DNA of 58,258 bases from Psychroserpens damuponensis (GCF_000826655.1 NZ_JXJO01000012.1:1-58258), one strand, 5' to 3'; positions 27,250-36,499 are shown, numbered from the stretch's first letter. Made by a program: numbers and translations. Notes: generated by a model from the letters alone, not told the origin.

Positions 27250-27353
27250 TTTTTTTTCAGTTTATAATGGTTTTTTTGCAATTCATGTATAAAAATAGTC
27301 AAATCTAGAAGAATTGAATATCATTGATGCATATTAATTAATTGACCCATATC

Positions 27354-27926
27354 ATGAATATCAAACGTACTTTTAAAATCCTCGTAATTGGCTTATTAAC
27401 TTTGTTTTTAATAACGAGTTGTTCTAACGAATTAGAAACAGAAACGTTTGAAAATAGTAGTTTAATCACTGTAAAATTACAAGGAACTCCAAGTGTTTAT
27501 AGCAAAGCAAATTTAGAAGTCTTAGATGTACAACTTCGTGTGTTAGAAGATGAGTCAGACCCAAATGCTTGGGTAAGTTTAAATACAGTAAATACAGGAA
27601 TTCATGATTTAACAAAAATCACAGATAATACTGTGGTTACTTTAGTTGATTTTGAAGAAATACCAACAGAATTTATTTATAACATCAAATTAGTTTTTGG
27701 AGACCGTAATTCTGTGGTAGGTAATGGTCAAGAATATGTTTTAGATATAGCTCCAGAGTATGACAACGCATCAGTAAACATTGTTGGAAAACAATTAATA
27801 TCTAATAAGGTCTATGATTTTGTATTAGTATTTGATACTGATAATTCTATTGAGATGTCTTCTGGGAGTAATGCTAATTTAAATCCAAAAATGTCTACAG
27901 AAATGAGACTATTTAATCTATATTAG
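27354..27926 (+). CDS. DUF4382 domain lipoprotein
   Basis: A 190-residue lipoprotein with lipobox ITSC (Cys about 23). After the signal it reads like a DUF4382 domain: a strand VKLQGTPSVYSKANLEVLDVQLRV followed by WVSLNT, the HDLTKI turn and VTLVDFEEIPTEFIYNIKLVFG. This domain is thought to form a beta-sandwich. No activity is known. The ATG at 27354 is chosen over a TTG at 27342 because it places the signal peptide properly. A very strong hairpin follows. The gene stands alone between the divergent aldo/keto reductase and the MoxR gene. Confidence 0.75.
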   Translation: MNIKRTFKILVIGLLTLFLITSCSNELETETFENSSLITVKLQGTPSVYSKANLEVLDVQLRVLEDESDPNAWVSLNTVNTGIHDLTKITDNTVVTLVDFEEIPTEFIYNIKLVFGDRNSVVGNGQEYVLDIAPEYDNASVNIVGKQLISNKVYDFVLVFDTDNSIEMSSGSNANLNPKMSTEMRLFNLY

Positions 27927-27957
27927 ACTTAGATTTTTTATAGTAATGATCTCAAAA

Positions 27958-28001
27958 TAAAAGTTAAAGGCAACACATATCGTGTTGCCTTTAACTTTTA
28001 A
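27958..28001 (+). terminator. Long perfect hairpin terminator
   Basis: An 18-bp perfect stem (27959-27976 with 27982-27999) around a 5-nt loop, including GGCAACAC/GTGTTGCC, sits about 30 bp after the DUF4382 gene. The T-run is short and part of the stem, so termination is likely but less certain than elsewhere. Confidence 0.8.
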
Positions 28002-28091
28002 CCAAATGTTAACAGCAACTCATCAAAAATTTTAACAATTTGCACTACTAATTAGAAACGATTTAATCTGAGCGTTAAAAACATATAGATA

Positions 28092-29093
28092 ATGGAAGAA
28101 ACAGGTACAATTGACATTAAAAGCATTAATGAGAAAATAGAAAAAGAAAGTGCTTTTGTTGATTTATTAATGATGGAAATGAACAAAGTCATCGTTGGTC
28201 AAAAGCACATGGTAGAACGATTGCTTATTGGTCTTCTTGGTCGAGGACATATTTTATTAGAAGGTGTTCCTGGGTTAGCAAAAACCTTAGCTATTAATAC
28301 ATTATCTCAGGCTGTAGATGGAAGTTTTAGTAGAATTCAGTTTACTCCAGATTTATTACCTGCCGATGTTGTTGGTACCTTAATCTATAATATGAAGATT
28401 AATGATTTCTCTATTAAAAAAGGACCAATCTTCGCAAACTTTGTATTGGCTGATGAGATTAACAGAGCTCCAGCTAAAGTGCAGTCGGCTTTATTAGAAG
28501 CCATGCAAGAAAAACAGGTTACTATTGGTGATGAAACCTACACTTTAGATAAGCCATTTTTAGTAATGGCAACTCAAAACCCAGTAGAACAAGAAGGAAC
28601 TTATCCTTTACCAGAAGCACAGATTGACCGTTTTATGTTAAAAACGGTTATTGATTATCCAAAACAAGCTGAAGAGCAACTTATTATGAGAGCAAATCTC
28701 AAAGGGTCTTGGGAGAAAGTAAGTCCTGTAGTATCTGTAGCTCAAATATTAAGAGCACAAGAGGTTGTGAGAGAGGTGTATATGGATGAGAAAATTGAAA
28801 AATATATTCTTGATATTATTTTTGCAACACGTTATCCAGACCAATATAGGTTAGCAGATTTAAAACCATTAATCTCTTTTGGAGCATCACCTCGTGGAAG
28901 TATCAACTTAGCAACAGCTGCTAAATGTTACGCCTTTATTAAGCGTCGTGGTTATGTGATTCCTGAGGATGTTCGTGCCGTAGTTCATGATGTGTTACGT
29001 CATAGAATTGGAATTACTTACGAAGCTGAAGCTGAGAATGTAACCTCTGAAGATATTATTAATAAGATTGTAAACGAAATCGAAGTACCATAA
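28092..29093 (+). CDS. MoxR family AAA+ ATPase
   Basis: A 333-residue AAA+ ATPase of the MoxR family. It has Walker A GVPGLAKT (58-65), Walker B FVLADEINRAP (Asp121-Glu122), the QNP sensor stretch MATQNPVEQEGTYPLPEAQIDRF, and ASPRGSINL near the C-terminus. MoxR ATPases act as chaperone-like machines together with von Willebrand A proteins, remodelling partner complexes. It heads the Bat operon, followed by DUF58, a BatD-like protein, BatA and BatB, exactly the order usual in Bacteroidetes. A 117-bp gap to the DUF58 gene holds two short similar words (TTACCCAA) but no gene. Confidence 0.93.
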   Translation: MEETGTIDIKSINEKIEKESAFVDLLMMEMNKVIVGQKHMVERLLIGLLGRGHILLEGVPGLAKTLAINTLSQAVDGSFSRIQFTPDLLPADVVGTLIYNMKINDFSIKKGPIFANFVLADEINRAPAKVQSALLEAMQEKQVTIGDETYTLDKPFLVMATQNPVEQEGTYPLPEAQIDRFMLKTVIDYPKQAEEQLIMRANLKGSWEKVSPVVSVAQILRAQEVVREVYMDEKIEKYILDIIFATRYPDQYRLADLKPLISFGASPRGSINLATAAKCYAFIKRRGYVIPEDVRAVVHDVLRHRIGITYEAEAENVTSEDIINKIVNEIEVP

Positions 29094-29210
29094 ATGAGTA
29101 GGCGATGTTTAGTGGTTAGTATGTAGTGTTTACCCAAATGTGAAACTAATTACTATTACTAAATAGAATCTATAAACTGCTTACCCAAGAATGCAAACTG
29201 CACATTACAA

Positions 29211-30077
29211 ATGGATACTAAAGAGCTCTTAAAAAAAGTACGAAAAATTGAGATTAAGACACGACGGTTGTCTGATCATATATTTGGAGGCGAATATCAT
29301 TCGACGTTCAAAGGTCGTGGTATGACTTTTTCTGAAGTAAGACAGTACCAGTTTGGTGATGATGTTCGTAACATAGATTGGAATGTTACTGCACGTTACA
29401 ACGAACCTTACATTAAAGTTTTTGAAGAGGAGCGCGAGTTAACAATGATGCTCATGGTTGATATTTCGGGATCTGAGCTGTTTGGTACAGATGAACAGTT
29501 TAAAAATGAAATTGTAACCGAAATTGCTGCAACATTAGCATTTTCGGCAACGCAAAACAATGATAAAATTGGGTTGATTCTATTTTCAGATGCTATAGAA
29601 TTATATATTCCGCCAAAAAAAGGAAGATCTCATGTACTTCGTATTATTAGAGAACTTATTGAATTTAAGCCAAAAAGTAAACTCACAGACATTTCCGAAG
29701 CATTAAAATTTTTATCCAATGTGATGAAAAAGAAAGCCATTGTTTTTATGCTAAGTGATTTTATAACAGATGATGATTATAAACAGAATTTGAAAATTGC
29801 AGCTGGTCGTCATGATATTACAGGAATTCGTGTGTACGATAAAGGTGAAGAAGAAATTCCAAATCTAGGGATGGTTCAAATGCAAGATGAAGAGTCTGGT
29901 GAATTGGTACTAGTGAATACAGCATCTAAACAGGTGAGAACAAATTATAGTAAATATTACACCGAAAAAGTTGGATTTTTTAAAGAGACCTTTACAAAAT
30001 CAGGTTCTGGTACTATTGATTGCCGCGTTGATGAGAGTTATGTAAAAAAGCTGCTAGGTTATTTTAAAAGACGATGA
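29211..30077 (+). CDS. DUF58 domain protein of the Bat operon
   Basis: A 288-residue soluble protein of the DUF58 family, which has a von Willebrand A-like fold. The family signature GRGMTFSEVRQYQFGDDVRNIDWNVTAR is visible near residues 36-64 (shown here as its main parts), followed by a MIDAS-like VDISGS. DUF58 proteins work with MoxR ATPases. There is no signal peptide, so it is probably cytoplasmic, on the inner face of the membrane. Its stop overlaps the next start as ATGA, showing tight coupling. One octamer site lies inside at 29693. Confidence 0.9.
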   Translation: MDTKELLKKVRKIEIKTRRLSDHIFGGEYHSTFKGRGMTFSEVRQYQFGDDVRNIDWNVTARYNEPYIKVFEEERELTMMLMVDISGSELFGTDEQFKNEIVTEIAATLAFSATQNNDKIGLILFSDAIELYIPPKKGRSHVLRIIRELIEFKPKSKLTDISEALKFLSNVMKKKAIVFMLSDFITDDDYKQNLKIAAGRHDITGIRVYDKGEEEIPNLGMVQMQDEESGELVLVNTASKQVRTNYSKYYTEKVGFFKETFTKSGSGTIDCRVDESYVKKLLGYFKRR

Positions 30078-31825
30078 TTTTAGTGTGGAGTTTAGTAAAA
30101 AGTAAAATGTTGGAAGTGCAACTAAAATTAAATATGAAGGTTAAAACAAATGTAGTGTATCTTAAAAGTGGTGGTATTGGAAGCTTTGGTTTTCGGTTTT
30201 CAGTGCTTTTGCCTATGTTATTTTGCCTGTGTTCACTATTTTCTTATAGTCAAGTGACGTCATCAATAGATACCACAAAAATTAGAATTGGCGAGCAAAT
30301 TACTTTTAAAGTAAATGTTGAGGCAGATACTACCGATTTAGTGATGTTTCCAGAGGGTCAAACGTTTGCACCTTTAGAGATGATTGAGTCGTACAAGGTT
30401 GATACGACTAAAACTAGCAGCAAATTTCAGTTTATAAAAAAATATGCACTTACACAGTTTGATTCTGGTTCGTATACAATACCGAAGCAAAAAATAATTA
30501 TAGGTGATCAAACCTTTTTTACAGATTCATTGCGAGTTGAGGTGCAAACGATTCCTGTAGATACCACAAAACAGAAACTTTTTGATATCAAACCCATGAT
30601 TCAGGTTGATAAAGCTACGAGTAAATGGTGGTTGTATACTTTGATTGGATTTTTGGCTTTAGCAGTAATTGGATTTGTATTGTATTGGTTGATTTGGCGT
30701 AAAAAGCCACTTTCCGAAGAAGAAAAAATAGCACAATTGCCGCCTTATGATAGAGCTAAATTAGCTTTAAAAAAATTAGATGAGAGTGATTACCTTCAGA
30801 AATCCGAATTAAAAGATTATTACTCTGAGTTGACGTTCATTATTAGAAAATACCTTGATGAAAAAGTCTATGATCGTGCATTAGAAAGTACAACCGATGA
30901 ATTGGTAGATCGTCTCAACATACTTAAAGACGGCAACCAAATTGAGTTGAGTAATGATGATATTAAAAATATTGAAACAATACTGAAACGTGCCGATTTG
31001 GTGAAATTCGCAAAATCAGCACCAAACATCGAGCTGGCTAAACTAGACAGAAACACGATTGATGTAGAAATTGATCAAGTTAAAGAGGCATTACCAGAAC
31101 CAACCGAAGAAGAGAAACTCCTTAACGAGCAATATAGAGATGAGCTAGAACGAAAACAAAAACGTCGTAAAATTTGGCTTACCGTTGCTGCAAGTCTATT
31201 AATTGTGATTGCAACATTTGTAGGCTTTGGCGTAAAATACGGTTTTAAATATGTAGTTGACACTATTATAGGTGAAGAAAATAAAGAATTATTAGAAGGT
31301 AAATGGGTACGTAGTGATTATGGTGTGCCACCAATTATGATCTCTACACCTGTAGTATTAGAGCGTGTTACCATGAAAGAAGTTGATAGTGCGCAACAAG
31401 TTAAAATGACCATGTTTTCTTATGGAGATTTAGATTCAGATATGAATATTCTGGTAAGTACTTCCAAATATAATAACCTTGGTACTAATGCAGAAGGTGA
31501 GCCTAATACCATTGATTTAAACCTTGCTATAGAAGGTAATCTAAAGGTTTATGAAAACAATGGTGCAAAAAATCTCATTGTAAAACGAGAGCAGTTTATC
31601 ACACCAAACGCTGCAGAAGGTTTAAAAGCATTTGGAACAGCACAATTTCCAACAGGTGAAGAAGGAGAGTATAGAGAAGGTGAATACGCGATTCTTGCTT
31701 TTACTTCGGAAAACGTCTTGCAACAAATTGTTTTAGTTTGGAACAACCAAAATGATTACACAAACCAAACTATTGATCGAATTATAGATTCTGTAGAACT
31801 TAAAAAATTAGAAGAGGAAGAATAA
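30074..31825 (+). CDS. BatD-like membrane protein between DUF58 and BatA
   Basis: A 583-residue protein with two likely membrane segments, near residues 195-215 (LYTLIGFLALAVIGFVLYWL) and 370-390. The periplasmic part before the first segment (TKIRIGEQITFKVNVEAD) resembles the beta-sandwich repeats of BatD. The middle, charged part is cytoplasmic, and the C-terminal ~180 residues are not recognised. The start at 30074 overlaps the DUF58 stop by 4 bp. Starts at 30107 or 30134 are possible and would place a signal peptide (ending FSYSQ) nearer the N-terminus. Position and coupling (the stop TAA shares a base with the BatA start) make it a working part of the Bat complex, but its individual role is unknown. 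Confidence 0.75.
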   Translation: MILVWSLVKSKMLEVQLKLNMKVKTNVVYLKSGGIGSFGFRFSVLLPMLFCLCSLFSYSQVTSSIDTTKIRIGEQITFKVNVEADTTDLVMFPEGQTFAPLEMIESYKVDTTKTSSKFQFIKKYALTQFDSGSYTIPKQKIIIGDQTFFTDSLRVEVQTIPVDTTKQKLFDIKPMIQVDKATSKWWLYTLIGFLALAVIGFVLYWLIWRKKPLSEEEKIAQLPPYDRAKLALKKLDESDYLQKSELKDYYSELTFIIRKYLDEKVYDRALESTTDELVDRLNILKDGNQIELSNDDIKNIETILKRADLVKFAKSAPNIELAKLDRNTIDVEIDQVKEALPEPTEEEKLLNEQYRDELERKQKRRKIWLTVAASLLIVIATFVGFGVKYGFKYVVDTIIGEENKELLEGKWVRSDYGVPPIMISTPVVLERVTMKEVDSAQQVKMTMFSYGDLDSDMNILVSTSKYNNLGTNAEGEPNTIDLNLAIEGNLKVYENNGAKNLIVKREQFITPNAAEGLKAFGTAQFPTGEEGEYREGEYAILAFTSENVLQQIVLVWNNQNDYTNQTIDRIIDSVELKKLEEEE

Positions 31826-32829
31826 TGTTTGAAGGGATAGAATTTTTAAATAAAGAGTTTTTCTGGTTGTTTTTATTACTGCCATTAGCAGTTGTATGGT
31901 ATTTTTTTAAACGACAACAACAAACGGCAGAGCTCAAAATGTCAAGTATAAAAGGCTTTAAAGTTGGGAATTCTTGGTTGCCAAAATTACGACCATTATT
32001 GTTTGTATTACGATTACTAGCCTTGTCATTTTTGATCGTTGCATTAGCACGACCACGAACGTCAGACGAGACTACAAAAACAAAAACTACCAAAGGTATT
32101 GATATCGTCATGGCTATAGATGTATCTGCAAGTATGTTGGCAAAAGATCTCTTGCCAAATCGTTTAGAGTCCTTAAAAAACGTAGCTGGAGAATTCATAA
32201 AAGGTAGGCCAAATGATCGCATTGGCTTGGTAGAATATGCAGGAGAAAGCTATACCAAAACACCAATTACGAGTGATAAAAGCATTGTATTGCGTTCGCT
32301 TAGAGATATAAAATACAATACAGTTATAGAAGGTGGTACTGCTATTGGGATGGGTTTAGCAACGTCTGTCAATCGTTTAAAAGATAGTAAAGCTATTAGT
32401 AAAATTATTATTTTGTTGACTGATGGTGTAAACAATTCTGGGTTTATAGATCCTAAAATTGCAAGTGAACTCGCTGTAGAGTACGGTATCAAAGTATATA
32501 CGATTGGTCTAGGAACAAACGGGATGGCATTATCACCTTATTCTATTTTACCTAACGGAAGTTTTCAATACCGAAGAGTGAAAGTAGAGATTGATGAAGA
32601 GCTCCTTAAAGAAATAGCAGATGTTACAGGCGGTACTTATTTTAGAGCAACCGATAACAAGAAATTAAAAGAAATTTATGACGAAATAAATAAACTCGAA
32701 AAAACCGAAATTGAAGAAATTAAATACACAACGTATGATGAAAAATATCGTCCGTTAATTTTAATTGCTTTAGGCTTTCTGTTGTTAGAAGTATTGCTGA
32801 GGTTTACCGTGTTTAGAAGTTTTGTGTAA
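31825..32829 (+). CDS. batA: BatA, von Willebrand A membrane protein
   Basis: A 334-residue protein with two N-terminal membrane segments (about 10-26 and 53-72), a periplasmic von Willebrand A domain and one C-terminal segment (about 305-325). The MIDAS motif is present: DVSAS (metal-binding Asp-x-Ser-x-Ser), a conserved Thr in the GGTAIG region, and LLTDGVNNSG. BatA is part of the aerotolerance complex first described in Bacteroides fragilis, where the Bat proteins help survival under oxygen or envelope stress. The molecular task is not known. It is coupled to the BatD-like gene upstream (TAATG) and lies 22 bp before BatB. Confidence 0.92.
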   Translation: MFEGIEFLNKEFFWLFLLLPLAVVWYFFKRQQQTAELKMSSIKGFKVGNSWLPKLRPLLFVLRLLALSFLIVALARPRTSDETTKTKTTKGIDIVMAIDVSASMLAKDLLPNRLESLKNVAGEFIKGRPNDRIGLVEYAGESYTKTPITSDKSIVLRSLRDIKYNTVIEGGTAIGMGLATSVNRLKDSKAISKIIILLTDGVNNSGFIDPKIASELAVEYGIKVYTIGLGTNGMALSPYSILPNGSFQYRRVKVEIDEELLKEIADVTGGTYFRATDNKKLKEIYDEINKLEKTEIEEIKYTTYDEKYRPLILIALGFLLLEVLLRFTVFRSFV

Positions 32830-32851
32830 TTGTAATTTAGATTAGAAAAAA

Positions 32852-33895
32852 ATGTTTGATTTTCAATTAGAAGAAAAAGTTTGGTTTTGGATATTACTGG
32901 CAATTCCAGTAGTTGTCCTGCTATTTGCTATACTTCAATTTTGGAAACATAGAACGCAAAAACGTTTTGCCAACGCTAAATTATTAAAACGATTGAGTCC
33001 TAACCAGTCGTTGTTTAAATCTATTTTAAAAATTGTTGTCTTGTGTTTAGCTGTTGCCTGTTTTGCAATTGCATTAGTCAACCCAAAAATTGGAACAAAG
33101 CTAGAAACTGTAAAACGTCAAGGTGTTGATATTGTATTTGCAGTTGATGTCTCTAAAAGTATGTTGGCCGAAGACATCGCGCCAAATAGATTAGAAAAGT
33201 CTAAGCAATTAGTAACACAAATCATCAATAATTTAGCTAGTGATCGTGTTGGGATTATTGCTTATGCAGGCAAGGCATTTCCGCAATTACCAATTACTAC
33301 AGACTATGCATCTGCAAAAATGTTTCTCAATAACATGAATACTGATATGCTCTCCTCTCAAGGGACTGCCATTAGTGAAGCCATTGAATTAGCAAAAACG
33401 TATTTTGATGATGAGGAGCAAACCAATCGTGTGTTGATTATCATTTCAGATGGTGAAGATCATACAGAAGTAGCAAGCAATATTGCAGAAGAAGCTAGTG
33501 ACGAAGGGATTAGAATTTTTACCATTGGTGTTGGCGATGTAAAAGGTGGTCGAATCCCAATTAAGCGAAATGGTATTTTACTCAACTACAAAAAAGACAA
33601 TCAAGGCGAAACCGTTATCACAAAACTCAACGAGGAAACGTTAAAAGATATCGCAGATGAAGCCAATGGTGCATACATCAATGGAAACAACACTGCAGAC
33701 GTTATTAAAGAGATAAAAGACATCCTCAATAAGATGGATAAAACCGAATTTGAAGCCAAAGAATTTGCAGATTATAAAGACCAGTTTCAATGGTTTTTAG
33801 GCTTTGGTATCTTCTTTTTATTCTTAGATATTTTCTTCTTAGAACGAAAAACAGGTTGGTTGAAAAGATTGAATTTGTTTAATGAGAATTTTTAG
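32852..33895 (+). CDS. batB: BatB, von Willebrand A membrane protein
   Basis: A 347-residue paralogue of BatA with the same layout: N-terminal segments near 12-28 and 58-76, a von Willebrand A domain with DVSKS (MIDAS), GTAIS and IISDGEDHTE, and a C-terminal membrane segment near 310-330. It would pair with BatA in the inner membrane. It is the last gene before the operon is interrupted: 60 bp on, after an octamer site (33901) and a hairpin terminator, two genes run in the opposite direction, and BatC comes only 1.77 kb later. Confidence 0.92.
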   Translation: MFDFQLEEKVWFWILLAIPVVVLLFAILQFWKHRTQKRFANAKLLKRLSPNQSLFKSILKIVVLCLAVACFAIALVNPKIGTKLETVKRQGVDIVFAVDVSKSMLAEDIAPNRLEKSKQLVTQIINNLASDRVGIIAYAGKAFPQLPITTDYASAKMFLNNMNTDMLSSQGTAISEAIELAKTYFDDEEQTNRVLIIISDGEDHTEVASNIAEEASDEGIRIFTIGVGDVKGGRIPIKRNGILLNYKKDNQGETVITKLNEETLKDIADEANGAYINGNNTADVIKEIKDILNKMDKTEFEAKEFADYKDQFQWFLGFGIFFLFLDIFFLERKTGWLKRLNLFNENF

Positions 33896-33919
33896 GGTTG
33901 CTTCGGAAATTTTATAAAC

Positions 33920-33957
33920 ACAAAACCTCTTTCCAAACTAGAAAAGAGGTTTTTTTT
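33920..33957. terminator. Bidirectional intrinsic terminator inside the Bat locus
   Basis: AAAACCTCTTT (33922-33932) pairs with AAAGAGGTTTT (33943-33953), with T-run on the right and A-run on the left. It would stop transcription from BatB and also end the opposite-strand lipoprotein gene. It therefore probably splits the Bat operon into two transcripts. Confidence 0.9.
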
Positions 33958-34558
33958 AATGATTAGACTCTGTATATATCACTTTCCATCCTTCATCTTT
34001 TTTTCTTAAAAAATAAATCTTTTTATCCAAAGAATTATTAGAATTGATTGTTCTAAAGATAATTGCTTTATTTTTGTCGAGATTATAAACAGGCTTTGAA
34101 ATTGTAATTTGATTTTCCATCCTTTTAGTAGATAATCTAAACTTACTCATGTCAATTTTCCAAAATATTGAATCAAGTTTATAGTTAAAACTATCTTTTA
34201 AAAACCTTTCAACTTTTAAATCAATTCCTTTGCCTCTTATTAAATAATTATTGTTTTTAACTTGTCTAGGCGATTTAATTATAGTGTCAAATTTGTAAAA
34301 TAAACTATCATCAATCTTTAGTTTAGAGCCATCTTTATTAGCATGTTTAAATGTTCGCTCTTTAGTATTTCGATTCTTAAAAAAACTAATAGCATCTTTA
34401 TTGTTAGATTGATTACTCATAGTAATTAAGTCGTTAGTATCATAATCACTTAATATTAATTCCGCTAAATGTATGTCGTCATTCTTAATTTCATTACATG
34501 AAGAAAAACAAAAAATAATTAATATCAGCAATAGTTTAGCAATCGTCTCCTTTAGCAT
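33956..34558 (-). CDS. Lipoprotein of unknown function (inserted in Bat locus)
   Basis: A 200-residue protein with a clear lipoprotein signal (MLKETIAKLLLILIIFCFSSC, lipobox at Cys21). The rest is rich in Lys, Asn, Asp and Ser and no family is recognised. The 3' part (KPVYNLDKNKAIIFRTINSN to the end) has an alternating-strand look like small periplasmic beta proteins. It starts 23 bp before the end of the HExxH gene upstream, in another frame, so the two are very likely made from one message. A pairing of effector and protecting lipoprotein is possible but unproven. Confidence 0.65.
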   Translation of the reverse strand: MLKETIAKLLLILIIFCFSSCNEIKNDDIHLAELILSDYDTNDLITMSNQSNNKDAISFFKNRNTKERTFKHANKDGSKLKIDDSLFYKFDTIIKSPRQVKNNNYLIRGKGIDLKVERFLKDSFNYKLDSIFWKIDMSKFRLSTKRMENQITISKPVYNLDKNKAIIFRTINSNNSLDKKIYFLRKKDEGWKVIYTESNH

Positions 34559-35321
34559 CTGTTGTATTATCTTGTTCGTTAATAAATTTATCTCTTAATT
34601 GTTCAGGTGTACTTTCACCAGTATTAATTAGTTGCATAGCAGAAGGAGTTTCATAAAAAGAGCCTTTTGTTATTTCCTTACAATATTGTTCAGTAACGTT
34701 ATCCATTCCTTTATGCTTTGCATATTTATAAAGAGAATACGACATTGTTCCAATTAAAATTACCATTGATTCATGCATTGATTTTTCTAATACTAATGCA
34801 TTAGCTTCTGTTCTATCAGCAAGGAAAGTGGTAAACTTATTATTTAAGTCAGTGAAACTCGGGTATTCTGTTAATAATGTCCCATTGAGATGCGCATACA
34901 TCAATTTTGCATGTACCATTTCATGAATCGCTGTTAAGGCAATAGATAATTTAGTAGGATTATTATTTAAGTAAGAATCATTGAATGATACTATTATGCT
35001 GTAAATGCCAGAATTAATATTTGTATTAGTATCAAAATCAGTAGATGCACTTGCGCCTACAGGAAGATTACTAGTATTTCTAAATGCTAAAGTAACATTA
35101 TCATCTGAGTTAAATGTATTTCGAATAATATTTATAAGACTAGCATTTACAGGATCACCAGTTCCAATTATATCATCTCTTACTAAAAGTTTGGTACACT
35201 CATGAGTTAAAAGATCTACACTAAAATTATCGACATCAGCTTCATTGTATGTTTCGAGATCTTCAAGTACATTTTCCTTAGCCTCATCACTACAAGCATT
35301 ATTATTCAAATAATTTCTCAT
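34536..35321 (-). CDS. HExxH-motif putative metallopeptidase (inserted in Bat locus)
   Basis: A 261-residue protein with the zinc-peptidase motif HEMVH (His133-Glu134-His137) at the end of a helix (SIALTAIHEMVHAKLMY). No family beyond this is recognised. From memory, flavobacterial lipoproteins of the putative-peptidase kind end with a similar domain. It has no signal peptide, and an in-frame stop lies a few codons upstream of the start, so it may be a shortened copy of a longer exported protein, or a cytoplasmic one. It overlaps the lipoprotein gene by 23 bp. Both genes run against the Bat operon and lie between BatB and BatC. Confidence 0.6.
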   Translation of the reverse strand: MRNYLNNNACSDEAKENVLEDLETYNEADVDNFSVDLLTHECTKLLVRDDIIGTGDPVNASLINIIRNTFNSDDNVTLAFRNTSNLPVGASASTDFDTNTNINSGIYSIIVSFNDSYLNNNPTKLSIALTAIHEMVHAKLMYAHLNGTLLTEYPSFTDLNNKFTTFLADRTEANALVLEKSMHESMVILIGTMSYSLYKYAKHKGMDNVTEQYCKEITKGSFYETPSAMQLINTGESTPEQLRDKFINEQDNTTDAKGDDC

Positions 35322-35668
35322 AAGAGTTATAAATAGTTTAAGTTAATATTTGATGATTTGCTATTAATCAAAATCAACTTTCAAGCGAGGGAGAATTATT
35401 TCTAAATATAGAATATATACTACAAATATGTATTAAAGCGTTTGTTAAAATTTGGCTTAAAAACGGTTTTGAGTTACGGTTTTTACGTAGTCTGCAACTA
35501 TAACAAGGGTTGAACAAGCCAAATTATTTTGTAAATTAACCATATTTTTGCCAACACCAACCCATATAATATTTTATAAATTCTTTAACTATATCAATTC
35601 CACTAGTTTTATATCTTGCTAAGCGTTTTACTCATGTTTAATTGACAGTATAGTAAACTATAAAGCTT
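35322..35668. other. Gene-free region upstream of BatC
   Basis: 347 bp between the divergent HExxH gene and BatC. It must hold the promoters of both. A TATTTTTG box (35543-35550) is the best -7 candidate for BatC. No RNA gene or repeat was recognised. Confidence 0.5.
35543..35550 (+). promoter_or_regulatory. Candidate -7 box for the BatCDE transcript
   Basis: TATTTTTG followed by CC matches TAnnTTTGY and lies 118 nt before the BatC start. A TTTG stands 11 nt upstream, closer than the usual -33 spacing. Confidence 0.4.
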
Positions 35669-36499
35669 ATGAAAATTTATATAACTTACATATGTATTCT
35701 AATCTCTAGCTTATCTTTTGCACAAGATAAAGACAAAGAAAAGGAGAGGCAATTAGCTTTAGAAACTGCTAAAAACTATGTCTATGAAGGCAATGAGCTC
35801 ATTGATGCAGATAATTATATCAATGCAGAGATGGAGTATAGAAAAGCGATTTCTCAAGCGCCATCTGTAGTTGCAGGATCCTACAACTTAGGAAACACCT
35901 ATTACGACAAAGGCAATTATGAAGAAGCCTTATATCGTCATACTGAAGCAGCCAAAAACGCCACCTCCAAAATAGAAAAGCACAAAGCCTATCACAATAT
36001 TGGTAATGTATTAATGAAAGAAGAGTTATGCCAAGAAGCAGTAGAAGCTTACAAAAGTGCCTTGCGTAACGATCCAACCGATGATGAAACCCGTTACAAT
36101 CTTGCTATAGCACAAGAATGTGCGGCACAACAAAAGCAAGATCAAGATAAAGAGGAAGAGAAAAACGACGAGGATAAAGAAAACGAAGACAAGAACGAAG
36201 ACAAAAAGGAAGACGAGAAAAAGGATGATCCTAAAGATGAAGGCGACCAAGATAAAAAAGACGGTGAAGATCAAAAGGATGAAGACGGGAAGCCTAAAGA
36301 TGAAAAAGATGATGGTAAAGGTGATAAGCAAGAGGATAAAAAAGAAGAAGGCAAGCCTAAGCCACAACCAGGACAATTATCGCCTCAGCAAATTAAAAAC
36401 TTGTTAGAAGCTATGAATAATCAAGAACAAAAAGTACAGGAGAAAATGAATGCTGAGAAACAAAAAGGTGCTAAGGTTAAAACCGAGAAGGATTGGTAG
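35669..36499 (+). CDS. batC: BatC, TPR protein with acidic/lysine linker
   Basis: A 276-residue protein with a signal peptide (residues 1-18, LSFAQ) and about three TPR repeats (about 25-150, for example GSYNLGNTYYDKGNYEEALYRHTEA). After them comes a highly charged, low-complexity stretch (about 155-240) made almost only of Lys, Asp, Glu, Gly and Gln, then PQPGQLSPQQIKNLLEAMNNQEQKVQEKM. TPR domains bind partner proteins, probably BatD/BatE or the von Willebrand pair, in the periplasm. It lies after the opposite-strand insertion, with its own promoter region, and 54 bp before BatD. Confidence 0.88.
   Translation: MKIYITYICILISSLSFAQDKDKEKERQLALETAKNYVYEGNELIDADNYINAEMEYRKAISQAPSVVAGSYNLGNTYYDKGNYEEALYRHTEAAKNATSKIEKHKAYHNIGNVLMKEELCQEAVEAYKSALRNDPTDDETRYNLAIAQECAAQQKQDQDKEEEKNDEDKENEDKNEDKKEDEKKDDPKDEGDQDKKDGEDQKDEDGKPKDEKDDGKGDKQEDKKEEGKPKPQPGQLSPQQIKNLLEAMNNQEQKVQEKMNAEKQKGAKVKTEKDW

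Noticed and set aside
29094-29210. Two similar TTACCCAA words between MoxR and DUF58
   Set aside because: Matches are short, with no hairpin or spacing pattern, and probably chance.
31800-32222. Minus-strand frame of 140 codons over the BatA start
   Set aside because: It overlaps the well supported BatA gene on the other strand and shows no recognisable domain.
36120-36407. Plus-strand open frame of 95 codons rich in Lys
   Set aside because: It is the shifted reading of the purine-rich BatC linker and would be a low-complexity shadow. The same holds for the minus-strand frame at 36026-36376.
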